Positions 55,117-61,671 of a stretch of DNA of 64,000 nt are shown piece after piece; within the stretch, counting starts at the first letter, position 1, and each line of letters starts with the position of its first letter. The notes below the pieces were generated by a model. That model worked only from the letters and a program-made list of their open reading frames with translations, had not been told where the DNA came from and did no database searches. The position numbers and the translations under genes are program-made. The stretch is from UBA2561 sp964577275 (GTDB lineage Bacteria; Bacteroidota; Bacteroidia; Cytophagales; Thermoflexibacteraceae): contig CAZNYR010000007.1 of the NCBI GenBank assembly GCA_964577275.1, positions 1-64,000 of the forward strand, in the 5' to 3' direction.

Positions 55117-55359
55117 ATAACTGATAGGCTTTCGTTTGTGGTATAAAATTAGCCGTTAATTTTAGATTTTTCGCCTATTAAGCATGTACTATTTTTGGGA
55201 TAAAATCACAAAATGGAATTTCTTGTAACGATTTCAAATATCAAGACATCAAATTTAATGGGTATTAATTTTAGAACTGACTTAGTATTCTAACGCATCA
55301 CGATTATCCATTTTATGTTTTTTTTGCAAAAATAATTTGAATATTTTATATATAAATTT

Positions 55360-55381
55360 TTGATAATCAATATTTTATATG
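55360..55381 (+). repeat. 22-nt repeat with TTGATAATCAA core
   Basis: Identical over 22 nt to the minus strand of 25788-25809 in the oriC region. Shorter matches lie at 58773-58789 and 60231-60248. Confidence 0.65.
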
Positions 55382-55516
55382 CTCTAAAATGAAATAATTC
55401 GCTTTTTCTTTCTTTGTTTTAGGAGAATGACAACGATTTAAAATTCAGATAATTTTCATGGGTTTTTAGGACAAAAATTCAATTCTGATTGGTTTTTCTT
55501 GTTGATTTCAAAAACA

Positions 55517-55524
55517 TAACTTTG
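55517..55524 (+). promoter_or_regulatory. Putative -7 box of the DUF2480 gene
   Basis: TAACTTTG is an exact TAnnTTTG match, 42 bp before the ATG at 55566, with a TTTT run about 20 bp upstream as a weak -33 element. Confidence 0.45.
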
Positions 55525-55565
55525 CAAGAAAGTGTTTGAAGTTGCATCAATTAAAAGTTAAAATT

Positions 55566-56075
55566 ATGGAAGAAATCATCAATCGCGTGGCGCAGAGTTC
55601 CCTGATAACCCTTAATTTGGAGGATTATCTACCTCAATCAGAGGTCGTTGAATATGATATAAAAAATAATTTATATCAAGAATTATTATTGAAAGAAAAA
55701 GAGTTTCGGGCATTCGTCAAGGCACACGATTGGAGTCAGTATCGAGGCAAAGTGGTGGCGTTGCATTGCTCAAGTGAGGCGATTGTTCCTGTATGGGCTT
55801 ATATGCTATTAGCCTCAGAATTAGAGGGTTATGCCAAACAAATTACATTTGGAACACGTGCGGAAGCTGAAAGTTTATTATGGAAATTATCCATAAATCA
55901 AATTAATCCAGCGGATTTTGAAGGCGAAAAAGTAATTATCAAAGGTTGTGGACAAATCCCAATTCCAGCAAGTGCTTATGTAGAAATTACTCGGTTGCTT
56001 TCGCCTGTGGTCAATTCGTTGATGTATGGCGAGGCGTGTAGTAGTGTGCCAATTCTGAAGCGCAAAAAATCCTAA
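55566..56075 (+). CDS. DUF2480 family protein
   Basis: 169 residues from the ATG at 55566, which gives MEEIINRVAQSSLITLNLED, the usual start of the family. Conserved segments are LLLKEKEFRAFVKAHDWSQY, then GKVVALHCSSEAIVPVWAYM, TFGTRAEAESLLW, KVIIKGCGQIPIPASAYVEI and GEACSSVPI. DUF2480 is a cytoplasmic family almost confined to Bacteroidota, with no assigned function. It is conserved and probably housekeeping. A terminator follows at 56141-56169. Confidence 0.9.
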   Translation: MEEIINRVAQSSLITLNLEDYLPQSEVVEYDIKNNLYQELLLKEKEFRAFVKAHDWSQYRGKVVALHCSSEAIVPVWAYMLLASELEGYAKQITFGTRAEAESLLWKLSINQINPADFEGEKVIIKGCGQIPIPASAYVEITRLLSPVVNSLMYGEACSSVPILKRKKS

Positions 56076-56140
56076 TTTTTTTTTGTAAAATAGTAATAAC
56101 CAATAAGTTATTATTTTATGAAGAGCTATCCCAAACAAAA

Positions 56141-56169
56141 AAAATTCGATGAAAATCATCGAATTTTTT
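56141..56169 (+). terminator. Rho-independent terminator after DUF2480
   Basis: AAAATTCGATG and CATCGAATTTT form a perfect 11-bp stem around a 5-nt loop, with extra T behind. Confidence 0.8.
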
Positions 56170-56533
56170 CAATCTTACAACTTAACCCTATTGATTTGAA
56201 AAAAAGAAGTGTGTTTTACTTTATCCGAAATAGCCCAACTTCATTTTTTGAATATTTTTAAAGTAAACTCTACAATGAACTTATGACAAAACTACGATTT
56301 TTTTTTGCCTCTTATTTGAAATAAGATGTTAAAAATTTCTAAATTAGCGTCTTGTTTGTTTTATCATTTGTTTGTCCGCTTAATATGAGATACGCAAGTC
56401 ATTTTGAGAGGGTTACAAATAACGCTAATATTTTTTTGTGATTTGGATAGGCTTCGTGGTTTGGTATTTTCGCTTCAAATCATGGTGTTTCGAGAATTTT
56501 TTTTAGTCAAATTCTTTTAAAAAAATTAGAATT
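56170..56533. other. Upstream region of the MarR-type gene, no gene seen
   Basis: AT-rich DNA with T runs; no open frame with family signatures. A TATTTTCG box at about 56473 may be a -7 element. Confidence 0.4.
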
Positions 56534-56983
56534 ATGAAAATCGAAGAGGAACTCCAGCAAAAGCGATTCCAGAACGAACATATCAAGGCGGGATTAAATA
56601 TTATGCTGACTGCCTCTCGGATTATTCATCAGAACACCCAGATTCTCAAGCCTTTCGATATTTCCGTACAGCAATTTAATCTGTTGCGTATTTTGCGAGG
56701 GATGTACCCCGAACCCGCCACGATTAAGCTCATTACGCGCCGTATGGTGGATAAAAATTCCAATGCTTCTCGCATGGTGGAACGACTCCGAAAACAAGGT
56801 TGGGTTGAGCGTTCGGAGTGCGAATTTGACCGCCGAAGGGTCGATATTTTTATCACGGAAGAGGGATTGAAATTGGTCGAAAAGGCATCTCAAGCACTCG
56901 AAAAAGCGGGAAATATGCAGTTTCCGATTACAGAAGAGGAGGCAAAAATCCTGAATACAATTTTGGATAAAATAAGAACGTAA
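56534..56983 (+). CDS. MarR-family transcriptional regulator
   Basis: 149 residues. A helical dimerisation start (FQNEHIKAGLNIMLTASRII) precedes the winged helix-turn-helix: FDISVQQFNLLRILRGMYPE, then ATIKLITRRMVDKNSNASRM and VERLRKQGWVERSECEFDRR with the beta wing RVDIFITEEGLKLVEKAS. MarR proteins bind palindromic operators and respond to phenolic or oxidative signals; the target is unknown and the flanking genes are not obvious targets. Start is the ATG at 56534. Its stop codon lies at the left edge of a perfect 14-bp hairpin. Confidence 0.92.
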   Translation: MKIEEELQQKRFQNEHIKAGLNIMLTASRIIHQNTQILKPFDISVQQFNLLRILRGMYPEPATIKLITRRMVDKNSNASRMVERLRKQGWVERSECEFDRRRVDIFITEEGLKLVEKASQALEKAGNMQFPITEEEAKILNTILDKIRT

Positions 56984-57019
56984 TTCTTTGACTATCAGGA
57001 AATTAGATAGTCAAAGAAT
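56983..57019 (+). terminator. Hairpin overlapping the end of the MarR gene
   Basis: ATTCTTTGACTATC and GATAGTCAAAGAAT form a perfect 14-bp stem around a 9-nt loop. The stem begins at the last base of the stop codon. No T tract follows. Confidence 0.65.
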
Positions 57020-57041
57020 TGAATATATCGAGATTATAGAT

Positions 57042-57584
57042 TTATACGGACAGGCTTTGAGTTTTGAGTTGTTTTTTGAGTTCGGTATTCTCAAATAAAG
57101 CCTCTTGGCGTGCAGATTCTGCCTCGATGAGCTGTTCTTTTAGTTTTCGATTTTCGAGTTTGAGCAGGTGCAATTCTGTCTTTTGTTTCCAACTGCCGTA
57201 TTTCTGTAAGTCCCTGAGTTCGTTGATGATAGCAGGTAATTTGTGTACCAAACCGCCATCGTGCGCCCCGATGAACGTAAAACTTCGTTCTTCTTTATCG
57301 CCATTCGCATCGGCGATGTAATATTTGAGTATCCGATGCAATCCGTTTGATTCTTCTCGAAGTTCTGTCCCTTCAACAAAGAAATTCCCTACCCGAATCT
57401 GACAGGGTTTTTTGTCGGCATCCGTAATTTTATAAATGTGCGGACTTTGCGAACTTCCCAACACATCATCAATTTCGTATGGAGCTACTTCAATGTAATA
57501 CAGTGGGTTAGCGTGATGTATTTGACCCGTTTGGTAGTTATTCCACCGAATATTGAGGTCATCATATACCGTATAAGAATCCAT
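57042..57584 (-). CDS. Protein of unknown function with C-terminal coiled coil
   Basis: 180 residues from the ATG at 57584; the longer frame to 57695 adds hydrophobic residues of no recognised origin. The start MDSYTVYDDLNIRWNNYQTG leads to a compact beta-rich domain (about 25-130: YYIEVAPYEIDDVLG, CQIRVGNFFVEGTELREES, HRILKYYIADANGDKEERSF, TFIGAHDGGLVHKLP). A coiled coil follows (about 135-180: LHLLKLENRKLKEQLIEAES). I do not recognise the family. It has no signal peptide and is probably cytoplasmic. It converges with the MarR gene. Confidence 0.6.
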   Translation of the reverse strand: MDSYTVYDDLNIRWNNYQTGQIHHANPLYYIEVAPYEIDDVLGSSQSPHIYKITDADKKPCQIRVGNFFVEGTELREESNGLHRILKYYIADANGDKEERSFTFIGAHDGGLVHKLPAIINELRDLQKYGSWKQKTELHLLKLENRKLKEQLIEAESARQEALFENTELKKQLKTQSLSV

Positions 57585-57815
57585 TTGTTTTTTTGGTTTG
57601 AGAGGTAATAAATATAAATAGGTGTCTTTGAGTACTCCAATGTAAGAATAAAAGCTAAAATATACAAATTTTAGTGCTAAAATTTTGCCATCCATATCAA
57701 AAATGCGGTATCGCTTTGGGTTGCGTATTTTATGCGGTTTTAGAGATTATTTTTTGGTTAAACATCAGGCTATCAAGGCAGGATGATTCAAAGGGGTGTT
57801 TCAAGTTTAATTATC

Positions 57816-57859
57816 TGATTTTCAGAAGTTTGTGATAAAAAAAAAGATACAAAAAATCA
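57816..57859 (+). repeat. Direct repeat, left copy (44 nt) flanking the DUF4240 gene pair
   Basis: Nearly the same as 58634-58675: a TGATTTTCAGAAGTTT block, TGATAAA and AAGATACAAAAAATCA, with one substitution and a small A-run difference. It lies 7 bp outside the two-gene unit. Confidence 0.75.
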
Positions 57860-57866
57860 CTATCAT

Positions 57867-58172
57867 TCATCTAAGATTGCCTCTGGGATTTGTTCCATTT
57901 TTGTCTTTGTATCTTTTGACGTGTGCAGTTTCCATTTTTTCGGCTAAAATCCTGCCTCGAATTTTCTTCAATAAGACTTTGGCAGAAAATCGTTCAGCGT
58001 TTACAACTCGATTAAATTCCTTTATTTGTCTATTTGCTCTTGGAGAACTTCCATCTTCATTTAATTCTTCGGCACTAATTCCATATTTGTAAATATCATC
58101 CTCAAGTCCATCTAAAATTTCGTACAAATGATGAATTGCGTCATTGTTTTTTGAGTTTCCGTGTATTTTCAT
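57867..58172 (-). CDS. Small protein resembling a polymorphic-toxin C-terminal (GIY-YIG-like) domain
   Basis: 101 residues from the ATG at 58172. The pattern HHLYEILDGLEDDIYKYGIS, then SPRANRQIKEFNRVVNAERF and an ending KRYKDKNGTNPRGNLR, resembles C-terminal toxin domains that I remember from RHS and other polymorphic toxins of Bacteroidota (YEI...YKYGIS, then RAxxQ and PxGN). The YxI...YKYGIS part could be a divergent GIY-YIG nuclease core. This is inference from pattern only. It overlaps the DUF4240 gene by one base (TAATG), so it is translationally coupled. No delivery domain is attached, so it may be an orphan toxin module. Confidence 0.45.
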   Translation of the reverse strand: MKIHGNSKNNDAIHHLYEILDGLEDDIYKYGISAEELNEDGSSPRANRQIKEFNRVVNAERFSAKVLLKKIRGRILAEKMETAHVKRYKDKNGTNPRGNLR

Positions 58173-58615
58173 TATTCCCAAGCATTTTGATTGCTAAATG
58201 TTTCATAACTCACACGGGTCAAAATAGGAATTTCTGCTTGATTTTTTAATTGATAGGCTTTGGAAGCAACATTCAAAAGAGGCTCAAAATCAATTTCTTT
58301 GGGCATTAATTTGGGATTTTGTAAGACATTTTCATAAAACTGTTTCCCGTTTGCCACCACACAGCAACGGATATACAAAAATATATCTACCGAAAAATAA
58401 TTGTGTTTATGGTACGAGGCTTCGCCAATTTCCTGAGCGTATGCTAAACCATCTAAAGCGTGTAATTTTTTCGCCAAAATTTCCTCAAAACCTATTATTT
58501 TTTCATCGGATAATTGGCTCAAATGTTTGATTAAGGGAGCAGTAACGTTTTTATGATGACCTTCCTGTTCCCAATCCAAAAGTGAAATACAATCCCAAAA
58601 TTCTTGTTCTTCCAT
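58172..58615 (-). CDS. DUF4240 family protein, possible immunity partner
   Basis: 147 residues starting MEEQEFWDCISLLDWEQEGH. The FW..I start and the helical body with FEEILAKKLHALDGLAYAQE and DIFLYIRCCVVANGKQFYEN fit the DUF4240 family (PF14024), whose function is unknown. Such small cytosolic proteins often lie beside polymorphic-toxin modules, so an immunity role is an inference from the overlapping toxin-like gene. The pair sits between 42-44 nt direct repeats (57816-57859 and 58634-58675). Confidence 0.68.
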   Translation of the reverse strand: MEEQEFWDCISLLDWEQEGHHKNVTAPLIKHLSQLSDEKIIGFEEILAKKLHALDGLAYAQEIGEASYHKHNYFSVDIFLYIRCCVVANGKQFYENVLQNPKLMPKEIDFEPLLNVASKAYQLKNQAEIPILTRVSYETFSNQNAWE

Positions 58616-58633
58616 AACTTTTAAAAGTTGTTG

Positions 58634-58675
58634 ATTTTCAGAAGTTTATGATAAACAAAGATACAAAAAATCATG
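58634..58675 (+). repeat. Direct repeat, right copy (42 nt) flanking the DUF4240 gene pair
   Basis: Partner of 57816-57859. It lies just upstream of the DUF4240 start and probably contains its leader or promoter. Confidence 0.75.
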
Positions 58676-58976
58676 TCAAGTTTTTCGATTTTCCTTTCAT
58701 TTTGTAGGACTTTCGCTCCAAAAAGTAAATTAAATTATCTGTTAAGTCTAACCAATCTGTGGCTTGAAATTTTTGATAATCAATATTTTGGGTTTTTAAA
58801 ACCTGACAGACATTGGAATGTCCCAAAAATTCGATACATAAACAAGAATTTGGCTACTGGTTACGAATCGAAAATAACAACCTAACGTCCCGATTTGCGT
58901 TCAAAAAAATAAAACTGCGACCATATGGTCGCTTTTTGTTTATCTTTTGTATCAATTTATCTTATCGAATAATAAA
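58676..58976. other. Spacer upstream of the porin-like gene
   Basis: No convincing gene. It contains a TTGATAATCAA-type element (58773-58789) and the perfect palindrome at 58917-58932. Confidence 0.45.
58917..58937. terminator. 16-nt palindrome with T run, orphan terminator or operator
   Basis: GCGACCATATGGTCGC is a perfect palindrome followed by TTTTT and preceded by an A-rich run. No gene ends nearby, so it is either a remnant terminator or a control element 40 bp before the gene at 58977. Confidence 0.55.
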
Positions 58977-60182
58977 ATGAAAGTAAATCATTTTTGTCAA
59001 GAAAAAGTATGTAAGTTTTTTTTTGTATTCGTATTATTTTTAAGTTTGCTGTGTCGAATACCTATTTTTGCACAAAACCAAGAAATAGCCACCGAAGAGG
59101 CATCGAAAAATTATACGCTCAATGGCTATTTAAAATTTATGCAAACGGTTTCTTTTCAGGATATTTCCCAAGCATGGACGATGGATAATTTGATTCATAA
59201 CCGCCTGAATTTCAGGTGGTATATTAATCCCTCACTCACCTTTACGAGTGAGATACGGAATCGGATTTTTTATGGTGAAACGGTTAAATCTTTCCCGAAT
59301 TATGCACAAATCGTGGCGAAAGATTATGGGTTAGTAAATATAAATTTTACGGTATTTGAAGGACAATCGGTCTTTATGAATAGCACGATTGACCGCCTGT
59401 ATTGGGATGTGGTTTTGGGAAATTGGGAAGTCAGAATTGGGCGACAACGCATCAACTGGGGGCAAACTTTTATCTGGAATCCGAATGATATTTTTAATGC
59501 CTATTCGTTTTTTGACTTTGATTACGAAGAACGTCCGGGTACGGATGCGGTCTTAATTCGGAAATATTTGGGCGTTATCTCTTCGGCTGAAATGGCATTT
59601 GCTCCACAAACGACTTGGGAAGAATCTACCTTCGCCGCCAAACTTTTATTAAATATCAAAGGCTATGATTTTCAGGTTATTACAGGGAAATTTAGCACGG
59701 ATTATACCTTAGGTTTTGGTTGGACGGGAGCGATTAAAGGCATGGGTTTTAAGGGTGAAGCCAGTTATTTTTATCCCATGAACGGCGAAGGCGAAGGGCA
59801 ATTTATGGGGACTTTAGGGCTGGATTACACTTATAAAAATTTGATGATTCAGTACGAAATGTTGTATAACAGCAACCCTGTACTTTTGACTCCAGAAACC
59901 AATTTTTTTGTGCCCTTGACGGCAAGAACCTTGAGTTATGTACCTTTTTCTGCTTTTTTGACTATAAATTATCAAATTACGCCTCTGACCCATGCGAGTT
60001 TGGGCGGCATCTGGAATCCCGAAGATGCGTCTTATTTTTTATCGCCTTCGGTCGGAATTTCGTTGGGTAATAACACAGGATTATATTTTGTAGCTCAGAT
60101 TTTTGGTAGCGGAAATGAAAATTCGATGTTTAGTTCGATGGCAGGAAATGTACTTTTTGGACGTGTGAAATGGAGCTTTTAA
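58977..60182 (+). CDS. Porin-like outer-membrane beta-barrel protein
   Basis: 401 residues from the ATG at 58977; an in-frame TTG at 58947 would add ten. A signal peptide (about 1-33, ending in IPIFAQ) is followed by a barrel with alternating aromatic strands: LNFRWYINPSLTFTSEIRNR, VLGNWEVRIGRQRINWGQTF, FTAAK-like strands, GMGFKGEASYFYP and the terminal strand NVLFGRVKWSF. The motif RIGRQRINWGQ followed by IWNPNDIFNAYSF is typical of DUF1302/alginate-export-like porins. The substrate is unknown. It converges with bamD, with a shared hairpin between them. Confidence 0.78.
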   Translation: MKVNHFCQEKVCKFFFVFVLFLSLLCRIPIFAQNQEIATEEASKNYTLNGYLKFMQTVSFQDISQAWTMDNLIHNRLNFRWYINPSLTFTSEIRNRIFYGETVKSFPNYAQIVAKDYGLVNINFTVFEGQSVFMNSTIDRLYWDVVLGNWEVRIGRQRINWGQTFIWNPNDIFNAYSFFDFDYEERPGTDAVLIRKYLGVISSAEMAFAPQTTWEESTFAAKLLLNIKGYDFQVITGKFSTDYTLGFGWTGAIKGMGFKGEASYFYPMNGEGEGQFMGTLGLDYTYKNLMIQYEMLYNSNPVLLTPETNFFVPLTARTLSYVPFSAFLTINYQITPLTHASLGGIWNPEDASYFLSPSVGISLGNNTGLYFVAQIFGSGNENSMFSSMAGNVLFGRVKWSF

Positions 60183-60196
60183 AGGTTTCAAAATCA

Positions 60197-60231
60197 AGCC
60201 TTTATAGTAATTTCAAATCCCTATAAAGGCT
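60197..60231. terminator. Hairpin between the porin-like gene and bamD
   Basis: AGCCTTTATAG and CTATAAAGGCT form a perfect 11-bp stem around a 13-nt loop. A TGATAATCAA element follows immediately. Confidence 0.65.
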
Positions 60232-60244
60232 GATAATCAATATT

Positions 60245-61102
60245 TTATTCTGTTTTATCTTTTTTGGCTTGTTGTTCGGCTTGTTCTTTTTCGATTTCAA
60301 CCATCAGTTTTTCTAATTTTCGGAGTCCTTTGTGGGTGTTATCGAAATAAATTTGTGCGTCTTTGAGCAAAGTACTATTTGGGAATTTTTCGAGCATGAC
60401 CTCATAATGTGTTATAACTTCCTGATAACGAGCCTTTTGGAAAATATAATAACTTTTTTCGGCTAAATCATAACTGGCTTTAATTTTCATAAATGCCGCA
60501 TCCTCTTGTTGATGGGAATCGGGATAATCTTTCTGAAAATTATCAAAGGCAATAATTGCCGCCTTGTACATGGATAAATTATAATAAAGTTGGGCGATAT
60601 CGTAGGCTTTTTTTTCCAATTTGCGTTGCATTTCGGTAATTAATGCGGTAGCTTCGGCGATATATTCGCTCTCGGGATAACGATTGATAAAATCCTGTAA
60701 CGCATTGATTGCCTGATTGGTATTGCTTTGGTCAAGATTGGAAACAGGCGAATCCAAATACATAGACATGGCATGATGGTACAGGGCTTTGACCGCCAAG
60801 GGACTGCGCCGATAGGTATCGTGAAAGTTCTTAAAATAATGTGCGCTCAAGATGTATTGCCCTTGCTCAAAATAACAATTTGCATAATAATAATTGGCGG
60901 TTTCGGCTTCTTTTTGTCCACGCATAATCGGTACGAGGTCTTCAAGCAAAATACCCGCCCGATAATAATCTTGGGCTTCATAATATTTCAATGCCGCTGC
61001 GTAACGGGTGCGCCAATCGGGATTCTTCATGACTCTGGAAAATTTGCTGCATCCCCCCGAAAAAAATGCTACCATTAAAAGTACTAAAATCGTGTGTTTC
61101 AT
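60245..61102 (-). CDS. bamD: BamD, outer-membrane assembly lipoprotein
   Basis: 285 residues. A lipoprotein signal (MKHTILVLLMVAFFSGGC) is followed by TPR repeats: YAAALKYYEAQDYYRAGILL, ANYYYANCYFEQGQYILSAH with YFKNFHDTYRRSPLAVKALY, INALQDFINRYPESEYIAEA and IAFDNFQKDYPDSHQQEDAA. The start SKFSRVMKNPDWRTRYAAAL is the Bacteroidota BamD signature. It binds BamA and substrate barrels at the inner face of the outer membrane. Its partner bamA is at 10.3 kb in this window. The tail is Lys/Glu/Gln-rich, probably disordered. Confidence 0.94.
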   Translation of the reverse strand: MKHTILVLLMVAFFSGGCSKFSRVMKNPDWRTRYAAALKYYEAQDYYRAGILLEDLVPIMRGQKEAETANYYYANCYFEQGQYILSAHYFKNFHDTYRRSPLAVKALYHHAMSMYLDSPVSNLDQSNTNQAINALQDFINRYPESEYIAEATALITEMQRKLEKKAYDIAQLYYNLSMYKAAIIAFDNFQKDYPDSHQQEDAAFMKIKASYDLAEKSYYIFQKARYQEVITHYEVMLEKFPNSTLLKDAQIYFDNTHKGLRKLEKLMVEIEKEQAEQQAKKDKTE

Positions 61103-61671
61103 ATCGCAAAAGTACGGTTTTCTGATGGAGTTCAGAAATCAGATGCAAAAAAATCAAATGAAGTTGCAGCCTCATCTCAAATCGTTTTCGTTCTAAAAAA
61201 TATTCAAAATGATTTTAGAGTTACAAATAACCTCCAAATTATAAGATGGGACTTATTTTTATTGATACGCATACAAACTATTTAATATTTTAATTATATT
61301 TTTAATATGTGATTATAATTTTTATAAGATTCTGTAAAACAGTTTGTTATAATAGTTTCGATTCTTGAATTACTGATATTGGTTCTTTAAAATGAAAGGC
61401 AAAGCGTGTGAAAATCTACTGAAATGCGTGAAATCTTATTTTGTAGGAAACAAAAAAATAAATAGATTTGCAATACACCAAATTTACGTAAAACAATCAA
61501 AAACGGAATGTATCGTAGAATTGTTTGAAAAAATCACTTGTTTTTGCAAAATTTATAATACCTGAAAAATTTGCCAAAAGTGAGCAGATAAAATTTTGAA
61601 ATCCTGAATATACGTGAAACCTGTATATATTTTTAATTAATTTTTTTTACAATTTTATTTACCAAACAAAT
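61103..61671. other. 569-bp upstream region of the SusC-like gene
   Basis: AT-rich spacer between divergent bamD and the SusC-like gene. No gene, riboswitch or clear operator was recognised. The last 50 bp are T-rich leader sequence. Confidence 0.5.

Larger units (their letters stand above)
55117..55565. other. 449-bp spacer upstream of the DUF2480 gene
   Basis: No gene is seen. It contains the 22-nt TTGATAATCAA-type repeat (55360-55381) and a promoter -7 box (55517-55524). Confidence 0.5.

Noticed and set aside
58673..58885. 70-codon plus-strand frame between the DUF4240 pair and the porin gene
   Set aside because: No homology pattern, no start context, and it overlaps the end of the direct repeat.
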